From Bacteroidota bacterium (GTDB lineage Bacteria > Bacteroidota > Bacteroidia > B-17B0 > Aurantibacillaceae): 64,000 bases of DNA. The position numbers and the translations under genes were made by a program. Below, piece by piece: positions 35,707 to 46,775 of the stretch. The stretch's first letter is position 1. The number at the start of each line of letters is the position of its first letter. Below the pieces are notes generated by a model that searched no databases, had not been told where the DNA came from, and was given only the letters and a program-made list of their open reading frames with translations. The stretch spans positions 68,897-132,896 of the forward strand of contig JADJFB010000008.1 in assembly GCA_016708845.1 (NCBI GenBank). Reading direction: 5' to 3'.

Positions 35707-38700
35707 TTAGCGAGGTCTTCGTGGTGTATTAGCTGGTGTTGGTTTTTGAGTACTATCTGGTATCTCAATGGAGTTATTATTATTATTATTATTATTTAAT
35801 TGAATGGTACGTGGTTTTACGGGATTAACAATTACAGAATCTGTTTTTACTGGACATGCTCCTTGAGTATCTCCATGACCCAAATGCAAGGATAACATAT
35901 TTATAGGTATTGTTCTAGTTACTGGATCAGCACCAGGCACTTTATGGCAAACAACAACTGTTTGGTTTGTGTTATTTGTACCCGTTATTACAGCAGCAGT
36001 TGTTGTACCTACAGATGTAGGTGTAGTTGTATCTGTAGTAGTAGCCGATTCTTTAAAATAGATGGATTCAGTTTTACTATCAGTACCATCAGCATTAGTA
36101 GCTTTTACTACCAGTGTATTATTACCGCTTACTAAATTTGCTACAAATGATCCTGCAGTGTTTGCAAACGTAAATGGTGTAATAGCTGTACCATTTAAAA
36201 CTACTTGCACTTGATTTTGAGTTACATTTGTTGCTTTAAAGGAGAAACTATATTGTTTTGCTGCAACCGTTGGTGTGCCGGAAGGTGATAAAATAGTAAC
36301 TACCGGAGGTTTTGGTATAGCCTTTGGTTTATAGGTTACAATTGCCGTTTTAACATCATTGCCATCTTGATTCGTAGCCGTAATTTCTAAACTATTTGCA
36401 CCTATATTTAATATGGCGGCATATCCGAAATTAAGTCCATCAAAAGTAAAATTCGTTATTACCATGCCATTATACTTTGCTGTAATACCCGATGCGCTTT
36501 CTACATTAACTATAGTAGCTAAATAATTATAATTGGTAGTTTGACTGCTACCATTAGCATTTACTGGGGCAGAAATGGTAATAAGCGGCGGATTTTTTAA
36601 TTTAATTTTTGGAGTATATATAACGGCAATTTGCTTACTATCATTTCCAAACTGATTTGTACCTTTCACTATTAAAGTATTGTTTCCAACCATTAAGGTT
36701 GCTAAAAAACCTAGCTCTTTGGTATTCACATCATAGGTGAAATTATTTTGTACCACTCCATTAAATGTTACTTCTATATCTGCATTTGAATTTACATTTA
36801 ACACTGATAACTTAAAATTATAATTAGCTGCGTTACTAGAATTAGTAGGTGATGCAGGGTTAATTAAATTTACAATTGGAAAAACTGGTGCTGCCTTAAT
36901 TTTATAATTAACATTTGCTGATTTCGAATCCGTACCATCTATATTAGTGGCAGTTACTTCAAATGTATTATTACCTTGAACTAAAGTAGTATTGAAAGTT
37001 ACATTAAACCCATCATAACTATAATTAGTAACCACTACTCCATTATACTTCACAACAATACCAACATTAGTAGGCATATTAGCAACAGTTGCTTTAAAGA
37101 TATAATTACTATTTGATGTTGTAGTTGTAGTTAATGGATTTGTGATATTCACCATAGGTGGAGTTTTTAACTCAACATGCGGCGTATAATTAACTGTAAT
37201 AATTTTAATATCCGAACCGTACTGATTTGTTCCTTTTACAGATAAGGTATTATTACCAGGAATTAAATTTGTATTAAAAAACATTTCCTTAACTGTTGTA
37301 TTATAATTAAAGTTGGTTTGAGCCACTCCATTAAATAACACTTCAATATCTGATTTTGCACTGACATTAATAACGCCTAATTTGAAATTATAATTCGCAT
37401 CATCAGAAGCGTTTATAGTAGTAGCTGGGTTAATTAAGCTAACAACTGGTGGAATACCTGTTGTTTTTAATTCTCTATAAACAATACTTGTTGTTTTTGT
37501 ATCTGAACCATCTGTATTATTTGCAGTGATGCTAATCGCATTTGAACTTGGATTTAAATTAGCAACAAACGCAACTAGTTTTGTAGTACTATTATATTGA
37601 AATGGTATTGGTGTACCATTAAAATAGACTACAATTTGGTTTTGGGCTCCTACATTTAACACTTTTGCTTTTACTGTGTATGTTAAAGTAGAAACAACCG
37701 TTCCAGTTTGAGAAGGATTTAAAAAAGTAACCACTGGAGGCTCAACAACTACTGCTGGTGGATTGTATATAACCGTTGTTGTTTTAGTATCTGCACCGCT
37801 GCTATTTGAAGCAGTTACATTTATTGTATTTGTACCTACTATTAAGTTCGCATCAAACTCTAATTGTTTGGTTGCAAGATTATAATTAAATGCAACAGCA
37901 ATCCCATTTTGATAGACTGTAATTTGTTTTTGAGCAGTTACATTTAAAACTTGCGCTTTAACAGTATAATTTTGCACTGATGAAACAGAACCAGGTTGAG
38001 CAGGATTAATATAAGTTACAATTGGAGCATTAACAACTGCACTTGCCTTATTATAAACCACGGTTGTTGTTTTAGTATCAACTCCGCCTGCATTACTAGC
38101 AGTAATACTTACAGCATTTGAACCAGGATTTAAATTTGCTGTAAATGCAATTTGTTTTGTAGTAGCATTATAAATAAATGGAGTTGACATTCCATTATAA
38201 TAAACGGCAATCTGATTTTGAGCAGTTACATTTAATACTTGTGCTTGTACCGTATAATTTTGAGTGGAAGAAACATACCCAGGCTGTGCAGGATTTACAT
38301 AAGTTATAATTGGAGGATTAACGGTTGGTTTTGGTTGATCGTAAACAACCGTTGTTGATTTATTATCTTGCCCACCTGCATTAGTTGCTATGATTTGAAT
38401 AGCATTGCTACCATTATTTAATGTACTATTATATTCTAAAATATGTGTTTGTGCATTAAAAGTAAAGTTTGAGTATGCAACTCCATTAAATTTAAACTGA
38501 ATTTGATTTGCAGAAGCAACATTTAAAATTTGTGCAGAAATTTTATAAGGAGCCACTGTTACAACATGTCCGTTTACTGGCGGTGTAATAAAACTAATTA
38601 TAGGTTTAGGAGCTGTAACGGTTGGCTGAGTATTTGTAACAACCGTATTAGTTGGTGGCGCTATGACTGAGTTAGTAGGTGCAACAACTGTTTGAGTTGG

Positions 38701-39593
38701 CACAACGGTATTAGTATAAACTGTTTCATCTTTTGGAGTCTTAGTTTTCTTTTTGCCTCTCAGGGTAAATAATAAATTCAATCCTGTGTAATGGTAATAA
38801 TCATTACTTCCAAAAAAGTCTCCATTAGCCGCTAGTTTACCATCTAACAAATCGGCATTAGTACCTTGAGGAAAAGTAACTTTGTATTCCCATAACATAG
38901 AAAAACCTGGCGAAAACTGATAACCTAAACCAACACCTAATGATGGAGAAAAAGTAAATAAATTTCCATTTTTACTTCCGTAAGCATAAGACTCATACTT
39001 TTTATCAATCAAACCATTATATGTGTTTAATGCTTTTGTTTTATTGCCCGTTGAATCAACTAAACTAAAATCGTACATTTTCCCTGAACCATCCAACAAA
39101 TCAGATTTGGTTTGATACGCTGTAAAACCAATACCTCCCCACAAATTAAATAACACGTGCGTTCTTTCTCTTAATCTATTAAATGTTATTTGAAGCTCTA
39201 AAGAACCTTCGCCTAATTTCATTTTATAATTATCGTACACATATTGTTTTCCAAAAGAAACGCTATCAACAAAATTTACTTTTGGATCATACTTACCATT
39301 ATAAGCATCGTTTCCTTTTACATCATAATTACGATTGAAATCCATCCCGTAAGTATTAGCAGCTAAATAACGTCCGCGAATAGCGAATGAAAAATGTTAG
39401 TGGCATTTTCATGAAACCCCTTTTCTAAAGTTATGCCACCTGCCATTCCCCAACAGCTTCTATAATCAGCTGTTTGCCATGCTCCACCAAGGTTTAATCC
39501 CAAGCGCCAAGAATTATAATAACGAGAATAATCTTTTTGAGAAACGCTAATCAGCGAAATTGAAAATGCTATTAAAAAATAAAGTTTTTTCAT
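35707..39593 (-). CDS. Outer-membrane barrel fused to nine Ig-like repeats, frameshifted
   Basis: The repaired product has about 1295 residues. Signal peptide MKKLYFLIAFSISLISVSQ. The N-terminal ~270 residues are alternating amphipathic strands ending in an aromatic (YYHYTGLNLLFTLRGKKK), like an outer-membrane beta-barrel of PorT/OMP-b-brl type. After a Thr/Val/Pro linker come nine ~85-residue Ig-like repeats, each opening PP(I/V)(V/I)T(Y/F)(I/L)NPA and closing (N)ITA(S/T)NxxGxDxKTTTVxY. The C-terminal region has VVCHKVPGADP ... LSLHLGHGDTQGACP and an N8 tract. The frame breaks at 39390-39394 (coding-strand T5); T6 gives TNIFSFAIRGRYLAANTYG. It lies in the operon behind the PorE-like gene. 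Confidence 0.78.
35774..35797. repeat. TTA trinucleotide microsatellite (Asn8 tract)
   Basis: About seven to eight tandem TTA units on the plus strand encode the run of eight asparagines near the C-terminus of the barrel-Ig protein. Length changes would alter the Asn number but not the frame. Confidence 0.8.
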
Positions 39594-39670
39594 TTGAATA
39601 CTTTGTTTAAAACAATAAAACATAGACCAAAAGGCCTATGTTCAAAATTAATAATTATTATGCCAAAATC

Positions 39671-42349
39671 TTACGATTTTCCCACCTCCACAATTTTAAA
39701 TTCGGTTCTTCGGTTCTTGGCGTGCTCTTCTTCGTTACAAGGCGCTGCATTTTTACAGTTATTTAACAAACGGGTTTCCCCATAACCAACAGCTTTAAGT
39801 CTGTTTTTGTTTATTCCTTTAGAAATTAAATAATCAACAGCCGTTTTTGCTCTTTTTTGAGATAAGGTTAAATTAAAGACATCTGAACTTCTTGAATCTG
39901 TATGTGAACTAATTTCAATGGTTAATTTGGCATTAGAGTTTAAAACCGTAATTACTTTATCTAAAATATTAAACCCCGTTTGATCAATTTTATAATCACC
40001 ATAAGCGTAATATAAACTTTCAATAATCGTTATTGGAGATTGATTAATTTCTTTATTTTTATTTTTCAAAGATAACACTTCTAACCAAGGATCTTCAACT
40101 GAAAAATCTCCCATTGCTGATTTATCAATATCTAATAAGTCAAAAGAAAATTTACCATTGGCATTACGTTTTATTTCTCTATATATTCTACCCTTTGCAT
40201 CCGCTAAATAGATTTTTGTAATACTTGTAAATCGTGGATCTGATTCATCAATTCCAAACAAATAGTTTTTATCAGCACTTAAATTTCTAAAAGCAAATTT
40301 TCCTTTTTCATCCGTAATAATATTTGCAATAACTTCCGACTTATTAAAGATTGTAATTTTAGCATTATTGAGAGCCTTTTTATCTTGATCATATAAATGG
40401 CCAGTTAATCCCATGACTAAATCAACATCATCAACTATCAAATCAGACATAGTAACTTTATCACTTTCTAACAGCACAAAATTAAAATGTCCTTTACCAT
40501 CAGATTTCAGAACTTTGACAATTTTCCCAACCTTATTAGTTAAAACAATTCTTGCTTCTATTGGTAAATCATCACCATCAACACTTAATAAATAATTTTG
40601 ATCATGAGGTAAATTTCTAAATGCAAAAGCTCCAAATTCATTGGTATTAGTTACTTCTATAATATCTCCAAAATCATTTTTAATAATTACTTTTCGATTT
40701 GAAATTGGTTTACTAGGATCTTCACCATACAATAAATTACCGGCAATACTTAAATCATCATCATTAAACAGATCAGGCATTCCATTTGGATCAACTGGTA
40801 AATTTTTAAAAACAAACTTATGCCCTCCTCCATTATCATGAGTTATTCGGGATATTTTATCATTTTTATCAGCTAAATAATACCGTGATTTATTTTTCAT
40901 GTTCAAATCAGAGCTTTCAATTTCTGCCATATAAGATTGTTCGGCATTCAAATTATTAAACACAAAATATCCCTTCGCATTAGTTCTGGTGGAATCAATC
41001 ACTTTACTGTTTTTATCTAATAAAAAAACTTTAACACCATTAGCCGGGTCATTAATGTTTTCAGTTAACAATACCGTTCCATCAAGAGACACACTTTTAT
41101 TTGTAAATTTAAAGCTATAAATATCATCGGCACCTTTTCCTCCTTCTCTATTAGAAGAAAAATAACCCATCGTATCATTCAAAAAAGTAATACCAAAATC
41201 ATCTGACTTGCTATTTAGCAGCAACCCTTCATTTCTGTTTAACAACCAAATGTCACCTTTTAATTTTGCGGAAAAAATATCTAAATCACCGAAGCCAGCT
41301 AATCCATTAGAGGAAAAATATAACATCCCATCTTTTCTGATGGTTGGAAAAACTTCATCACCAGATGTGTTAATATCAAATCCTAAATTAATAGGCTTAC
41401 TCCAACTGTCTCCTACTTTTTTGCACATCCAAATATCTTGTCCACCATAGGTCCCTGGCATATCCGAACTAAAAAACAGAATTGTCCCATCCATATTTAA
41501 AGAAGGGTGTGCACACGAATAATCATCACTATTATAAATAAATGGTTTTGATTTCGAATATGAATTTCCTTCTATTTCACTGAAATATATTTTTGCTCTA
41601 TTTACAAAATCTTTATTTTTCTTATTTACTAGGTAATTTACTCTTGTATAAGCTGCCAGTTTACCATCATTTGTAAAGCTTATTGGCCCATCATGAAAAC
41701 TAGAATTTACTTTTTTAGAAAGTAATTTTGATTTTTTAATAACATTACTTTCTATTTCAGCCGAAAACACATTTAAATATGGTTGGTTATTTGCAAAAGA
41801 CTTTTCAAAATCCACAATATCAGAAACACGTTCAGCTACAAATACTAATTTTCCATTAATAAGTACTGGACAAAACTCGGAACGTTTTGTGTTAATGGAT
41901 TCTATATTTACTATTTCATATTCTTTTGGTTTTGATTCCCAATATTTAATTTCTTGACAAGATTTAACAGCATTTTGAGCAGTTTTACTAGTTTCATTAT
42001 CTTCTAAATAAGCATAATACTGATTCAATGCCTCGCTGTATTTATTATTTGACTTTAAAACATTTCCGTAATTATAATTTACAATTACTGGAACCTTACC
42101 TAAACTCAATGCTTGTGCATAGTAACTTTCGGCTTTTGCATAATTATTTAAAATGCGATGACAATCGGCTAACTTAATTAAAGCCTCTTGCTTATCTTTT
42201 GAATTACCTTTAATCACTTTTTCATAAGATGGAATTGCCTTTGCGTAATTAAATTTCGAAAAATCCTTTTCAGCTTTTTTCATTTGTGATACACCAACAA
42301 TGGCAATAAAACAAAAGAAAATGGATATATAAATTTTTATTTTTTTCAT
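39671..42349 (-). CDS. PorE-like protein: TPR, PD40 propeller, CRD repeats, OmpA domain
   Basis: An 892-residue exported protein (signal MKKIKIYISIFFCFIAIVGVSQ). Domain order: TPR-like helices (residues ~25-130); a WD40/PD40 propeller with blades such as HPSLNMDGTILFFSSDMPG, FPTIRKDGMLYFSSNGLAGF and GITFLNDTMGYFSSNREGG (about 160-420); four carboxypeptidase-regulatory-like repeats (KGYFVFNNL, FGAFAFRNL, KGKFAFRNL and a degenerate one, about 430-740); and a C-terminal OmpA peptidoglycan-binding domain (LTLSQKRAKTAVDYLISKG, RLKAVGYGETR). This order matches PorE of the P. gingivalis T9SS, which links the secretion complex to peptidoglycan. It directly follows a PorP/SprF gene, so I infer a T9SS accessory module dedicated to the cargo upstream. 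Confidence 0.82.
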   Translation of the reverse strand: MKKIKIYISIFFCFIAIVGVSQMKKAEKDFSKFNYAKAIPSYEKVIKGNSKDKQEALIKLADCHRILNNYAKAESYYAQALSLGKVPVIVNYNYGNVLKSNNKYSEALNQYYAYLEDNETSKTAQNAVKSCQEIKYWESKPKEYEIVNIESINTKRSEFCPVLINGKLVFVAERVSDIVDFEKSFANNQPYLNVFSAEIESNVIKKSKLLSKKVNSSFHDGPISFTNDGKLAAYTRVNYLVNKKNKDFVNRAKIYFSEIEGNSYSKSKPFIYNSDDYSCAHPSLNMDGTILFFSSDMPGTYGGQDIWMCKKVGDSWSKPINLGFDINTSGDEVFPTIRKDGMLYFSSNGLAGFGDLDIFSAKLKGDIWLLNRNEGLLLNSKSDDFGITFLNDTMGYFSSNREGGKGADDIYSFKFTNKSVSLDGTVLLTENINDPANGVKVFLLDKNSKVIDSTRTNAKGYFVFNNLNAEQSYMAEIESSDLNMKNKSRYYLADKNDKISRITHDNGGGHKFVFKNLPVDPNGMPDLFNDDDLSIAGNLLYGEDPSKPISNRKVIIKNDFGDIIEVTNTNEFGAFAFRNLPHDQNYLLSVDGDDLPIEARIVLTNKVGKIVKVLKSDGKGHFNFVLLESDKVTMSDLIVDDVDLVMGLTGHLYDQDKKALNNAKITIFNKSEVIANIITDEKGKFAFRNLSADKNYLFGIDESDPRFTSITKIYLADAKGRIYREIKRNANGKFSFDLLDIDKSAMGDFSVEDPWLEVLSLKNKNKEINQSPITIIESLYYAYGDYKIDQTGFNILDKVITVLNSNAKLTIEISSHTDSRSSDVFNLTLSQKRAKTAVDYLISKGINKNRLKAVGYGETRLLNNCKNAAPCNEEEHAKNRRTEFKIVEVGKS

Positions 42350-42368
42350 AGAATATTTAGGAACAATT

Positions 42369-43316
42369 TTACAAATAACGAGGTGATAACATTTTAGATT
42401 TAAATGTATTTAAGTCAAATCCAATCATAATCTCATGCCCATTACCTAATTTCCGTTGAACGTTACCTATACCAGAATCAAATGAATAACCTATTTTAAT
42501 ATTATCTGTTACAATTACCTGAGCCAAAGCCTCAACCGAACCGCTAGACCTAGCAAAAACTCCTAACCATAATCTTTGTTTAATTAAAAAATTTAAATTC
42601 ACATCAATATTAGCAATCGACTTTGTTCCTTTGTAAATAATGGTTGGATTAATCACTAAATTGTCATTAACAGAAAATCCCTTGCTTACAATCCCAAATA
42701 TATGTGTACTTAATCTGTAAGTTAAATCGTATTCGGTTTGTGCACCAGAGACATTGGTGTAAGAAATTTTATCTTGATATACATAAGCCGAATTTAAATG
42801 AGTAGCGCTAAAGCCTGCATAAAACGAACTTGATTTTAAAAATAAACCTGCATCAAAATCGGGTTTCAATTTATTAGTTGAAATATTCGCAATAGCATTT
42901 ACTTCACCTGGATCTCTATAATTAATTTTATTAAAATCAAACACATAATTAACAACTCCTGCTCTCAACCCAAAAGACAATTTTAGTTTACTGTTGATAG
43001 GTAAAATATAAGAAATGTTACCGTATGCTGCCGTAACTCTTTTAGGTCCAACCGCATCATTATAGGCACTTAAGCCTAAACCAATTCTTTTTTTCTTTAA
43101 TGGTCCATGAAAACTAAAAGATTGAGTTGAAGGAGCACCATCAAACCCACTCCATTGTTTTCTAATATCAAGTACTGCACTTAAGGCATCTTTTGTGCCT
43201 GCATAAGCAGGATTAATTACCATTTGATTAAATTGGTATTGACTGTATTGTGGGTCTTGCTGAGCCAACAATGGCAAAGCAAAAGCACAAGTAAATAATA
43301 ATAATAATTTTTTCAT
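42369..43316 (-). CDS. PorP/SprF family type IX secretion outer-membrane protein
   Basis: A 315-residue outer-membrane barrel protein, starting at MKKLLLLFTCAFALPLLAQ. The family hallmark is the mature N-terminus QQDPQYSQYQFNQMVINPAYAGTKD, followed by IRKQWSGFDGAP and SFHGPL. The C-terminus reads GNGHEIMIGFDLNTFK. PorP/SprF proteins are needed for secretion or anchoring of specific large type-B-CTD cargo. Here the two preceding genes encode such type-B cargo, and the next gene encodes a PorE-like partner. An upstream in-frame start would extend into the preceding gene and is rejected. Confidence 0.92.
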   Translation of the reverse strand: MKKLLLLFTCAFALPLLAQQDPQYSQYQFNQMVINPAYAGTKDALSAVLDIRKQWSGFDGAPSTQSFSFHGPLKKKRIGLGLSAYNDAVGPKRVTAAYGNISYILPINSKLKLSFGLRAGVVNYVFDFNKINYRDPGEVNAIANISTNKLKPDFDAGLFLKSSSFYAGFSATHLNSAYVYQDKISYTNVSGAQTEYDLTYRLSTHIFGIVSKGFSVNDNLVINPTIIYKGTKSIANIDVNLNFLIKQRLWLGVFARSSGSVEALAQVIVTDNIKIGYSFDSGIGNVQRKLGNGHEIMIGFDLNTFKSKMLSPRYL

Positions 43317-43324
43317 AATATCTT

Positions 43325-46300
43325 TTAATTTGTAAGTTCTAACCAACCTTTTTTCAAAACTTTACCATTGTCGTTTAATATTAAATAAAAGTAAGTGCCT
43401 GATGTAACAGGTTTACCATTAAATTTTCCATCCCAGTTATTCGTAGTGTTATCATATCTTGATGTTTTAAATACTTTATCTCCCCATCGATTAAAAATTT
43501 GAACATTATTATTTGGGTATTTATCAATATTGTCAATCACAAAAAAATCATTCACTCCATCACCATTAGGAGTAAAACCATTGTAAACAAGAACATCACA
43601 ACTCGAATTAATATCAACCGTAAATACAACATTAGATACACAACCAGCAAAATCAGTAGCACTAAATGTATAGTTTGTAGGCGTAACTGGTGTAACAAAA
43701 CTTGTATTAGGAATACTATTTGTACTCCACAAAGGAATTGTTCCACCAATAATTGATAATATGGCAGTATCACCTACACAAACAGCACTTGGTGTAACTA
43801 CAGGAATAACTGCATTTCCATTTTGAACATCCACAAAAGCGGTACTAAAAAAAGCACAACCGTTACTTCCTTGTCCATAAACTGTATATGTAGTAGGAGT
43901 AAATACTTGAACCGTGTGATTTTGTCCTATGAGTGTCCCTGGATTCCATAAATATTGCGTAGCATTTCCGCTAGCATTTAAGGTTATACTTTGCCCCACG
44001 CAAGCCATTGTATTGCTTACAGATGCTGAAACTGAAGGCAATGGCAAAACAGTTAAAGATAAAAATGCCGTGTCAGAACATGAGCCGCCATTTGTACCTA
44101 CGACACTAAACGTTGTATTCGAGAAAGGTTGAATGATAGTTGTATTTGTTGTAGCACCTGTCGACCAATTATAATTTGATGCGCCATTAGCCACTACCGT
44201 CATCGTATATCCAAAACAAACGCTGGTTGATGGCGAATTAATAGTTACAACGGGCGTATTTAAAACATTAATTGTAGCGCTTGCTGAATTTTGACAACCA
44301 AAAGAATTTGCCCCAATAACAGAATAAGAAGTAGATGCTACAGGTGTCACAGAAACAACATTGAGCGAGGAACCTGTTGTCCAAGTATATGTATTGGCTC
44401 CACTCACATTTAATATTACAGACTGACCAGCACAGATAGTTGTATTAGATGGGGTAATGGAAACAAGTGGCAAACTAAAGGTTGTAACACTTATCGTTTT
44501 GGTATTAATACAACCAAAATTACCAGTACCAGCTACCGTAAAATTAGTTGTCCCGAGAGTATTTACTGGAACTGAAATTAAACTTCCAGTTGCTACAGAT
44601 GGAAATAATGTAAATGTATTTGCGCCTAAGTTTGAAAAAGTAACTAACCCTCCAATACACACCGTATTTGTGTTAACATTTGTAAACACACTAGGAAGAG
44701 CAACAACTTTAACAGAATCCAATTTAGAACTACTACAACCAAAAGGACTTACTCCAGTAATGGTATAAATAGTAGTTGATGTAGGATTAACCGTAAATGA
44801 GTTTGATATAATTCCTCCTGGATTAGTTGTAAAACCAGATGCTCCTGATAAATTAACGGTTGCAGTTTTACCAGCACATATTATTTGGTTAGCAGGCGTT
44901 ACAGTAATTGAAGGAATAGGATTAACCGTTACGCCAATAGAAGCTGTTTTTACACATCCTTGCGAATCACTAACAGTAACAGTGTACCCTGTAACTGGAA
45001 TTATAGTTGGATTTACAATGATATTAGTAGTTGTTGAGCCTGTATTCCAGTTAAAAGAATAACTTGGAGTACCTCCACTTACTGTTGCAGATAATGTTGT
45101 TGAATTACCTGCACAAACTGTTGGGTTTGATACACCAATGGTAAGCGAAATTGCAGGAGGCGGATTAATAGTGATAATTTTAGTTACTGATGTAGCACAA
45201 CTATTTGTAACAACACAACTATAAACTCCAGCACACAATCCTGATGCAACTGAAGACGATGAAACTGCTGGCGTCCATGAATAAGTATATGGAGCGCCAC
45301 TTCCTGCTACAGATATGAGTGTTGCAGAACCATTACAGGCTCCTGCACAAGTTGGATTGATTGAATTAACATTGACTGTTGGAATAGGACAAGCGTTAAC
45401 TTGTATCGTTTTCGTAGTTGACGAATTTAATCCAGCTGCTGTTACCGTTAACGAGATAGTATGAATACCCGTTGTGTTGAAGGTGAGTGTTGGATTTTGT
45501 AGAGTACTTAATGAAGGTGTAGATGCCACACTAACATAATTCCATGAAGTGATAGCGTTAGATGCTGTTGATAAATCTGTAATATTTACGGATTGTCCTT
45601 GATTGATGATGGTGGCTGATAGAGAAAAATTAGCTTGAATGGTGGCAGTTGGAGAACAAAAACCATGAGTTCCTAATTGGTTTCTATAAGGACTATTAGT
45701 CATAGCGGTTTGCATCCTTATCTTCTGATCTTCGGTAAACATATACATAAAAGCATCGTCTGTATAATCAGCAAAATTCATAAACATAACGCCTTCGGCA
45801 CTAGTTGGAGGCGAATTTGTTGGACAATTATTGGGTAAGTAAGGATAAGTTTGTGTTCCATAAGAAGCGGTTTGTGCAGGAGGAGTATCAATACAAAAAT
45901 CATTTGCACAACTCGCATCACCCCAAACATGTCTAATACCTAGATAATGGGATATTTCATGAGTTAAAGTTCTACCATAATTATATGGTGCAGAATAAAC
46001 TCCAGAAGCAAAAATATTTTGTGAGCCGCAGGCTTTGGCCCAACACCATAGACCATCTGTAGTGGCAGTTCCTGCACCTGAAATTCCAGTCAATCCAGAT
46101 AAAGGGGGGAATGTAGCGTAGCCCAATAAACCGACTGCAGCGGCAACATCAGTCACCCAAATATTTAAATACTTATTAGGACTCCATATCGTCGCAGGCT
46201 TGATTATATTGTCCATTAGAGTCGTTAAATTAGCTGCCGTAGCAGCCGATGATGGGTTGGTGGCTCCTGAAATACTATTCCAATTTCTTCTTTCGATACC

Positions 46301-46771
46301 AGGTTCTGGTAACACATTTCCTAACGAATCTTTTAATGCTAAGCAAAATGAAATACCTGTATTAGAAATTCCTATTCTTCCTAATCCATCTTTACTTGCA
46401 GCCGCAACAGCAGTATTAGTTGCGTATGCTTGAAATGCAGTTGCTGGATACGTACCGGTATTAAAACCAATTCCTGAATAATCATCATTTAAAACCTGTA
46501 TCTGGGAATTTAACTGAGCTTGATTAATGTTTGGATAAGTCCCAATTGCTTGGCCACCATGAATGATATGAAAAATAACAGGGATTTGAAAGGTTGATTG
46601 AACCCTACTAGCTGCCGTAGTCGTATTTAAATAATCAATTATTTTCTGTTGAAATAAAGAATCATATTGAGTTGTTGGCACATGAGTTCCACAACCGCGA
46701 TTAGGAATTTGAGCATAACTTCCTATTGAAATTAATATCAGTAATAATATGACCCAACTATTTTTTTTCAT
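43325..46771 (-). CDS. M43 family metalloprotease with PKD/Ig repeats and type B T9SS domain
   Basis: A 1148-residue secreted protein with signal peptide (GSYAQ near residue 21). An M43 (pappalysin-like) zinc protease domain spans ~35-370, with active-site HEISHYLGIRHVW near residue 270, the HxxHxxGxxH arrangement of metzincins, and downstream a Met-turn-like VMFMNFADYTDD. A PKD domain (SLSATIINQGQSVNITDLST, about 380-460) is followed by about nine Ig-like repeats of the form CAGxxxTLxxSGAxxYxW. The last ~90 residues are a gliding-motility-associated (type B) sorting domain: YNGFTPNGDGVNDFFVI, NNNVQIFNRWGDKVF, TSGTYFYLI. It is probably surface-exposed or released, acting on extracellular proteins. 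The next gene encodes its likely PorP/SprF partner. Confidence 0.9.
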   Translation of the reverse strand: MKKNSWVILLLILISIGSYAQIPNRGCGTHVPTTQYDSLFQQKIIDYLNTTTAASRVQSTFQIPVIFHIIHGGQAIGTYPNINQAQLNSQIQVLNDDYSGIGFNTGTYPATAFQAYATNTAVAAASKDGLGRIGISNTGISFCLALKDSLGNVLPEPGIERRNWNSISGATNPSSAATAANLTTLMDNIIKPATIWSPNKYLNIWVTDVAAAVGLLGYATFPPLSGLTGISGAGTATTDGLWCWAKACGSQNIFASGVYSAPYNYGRTLTHEISHYLGIRHVWGDASCANDFCIDTPPAQTASYGTQTYPYLPNNCPTNSPPTSAEGVMFMNFADYTDDAFMYMFTEDQKIRMQTAMTNSPYRNQLGTHGFCSPTATIQANFSLSATIINQGQSVNITDLSTASNAITSWNYVSVASTPSLSTLQNPTLTFNTTGIHTISLTVTAAGLNSSTTKTIQVNACPIPTVNVNSINPTCAGACNGSATLISVAGSGAPYTYSWTPAVSSSSVASGLCAGVYSCVVTNSCATSVTKIITINPPPAISLTIGVSNPTVCAGNSTTLSATVSGGTPSYSFNWNTGSTTTNIIVNPTIIPVTGYTVTVSDSQGCVKTASIGVTVNPIPSITVTPANQIICAGKTATVNLSGASGFTTNPGGIISNSFTVNPTSTTIYTITGVSPFGCSSSKLDSVKVVALPSVFTNVNTNTVCIGGLVTFSNLGANTFTLFPSVATGSLISVPVNTLGTTNFTVAGTGNFGCINTKTISVTTFSLPLVSITPSNTTICAGQSVILNVSGANTYTWTTGSSLNVVSVTPVASTSYSVIGANSFGCQNSASATINVLNTPVVTINSPSTSVCFGYTMTVVANGASNYNWSTGATTNTTIIQPFSNTTFSVVGTNGGSCSDTAFLSLTVLPLPSVSASVSNTMACVGQSITLNASGNATQYLWNPGTLIGQNHTVQVFTPTTYTVYGQGSNGCAFFSTAFVDVQNGNAVIPVVTPSAVCVGDTAILSIIGGTIPLWSTNSIPNTSFVTPVTPTNYTFSATDFAGCVSNVVFTVDINSSCDVLVYNGFTPNGDGVNDFFVIDNIDKYPNNNVQIFNRWGDKVFKTSRYDNTTNNWDGKFNGKPVTSGTYFYLILNDNGKVLKKGWLELTN

Positions 46772-46775
46772 TTTA

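Noticed and set aside
35774..35797. Phase-variable microsatellite
   Set aside because: The unit is three bases, so length change cannot switch the frame; only the number of Asn residues would vary.
44457..44768. 103-residue open frame antisense to the M43 protease
   Set aside because: It is a shadow of Ig-like repeat coding sequence without independent support.
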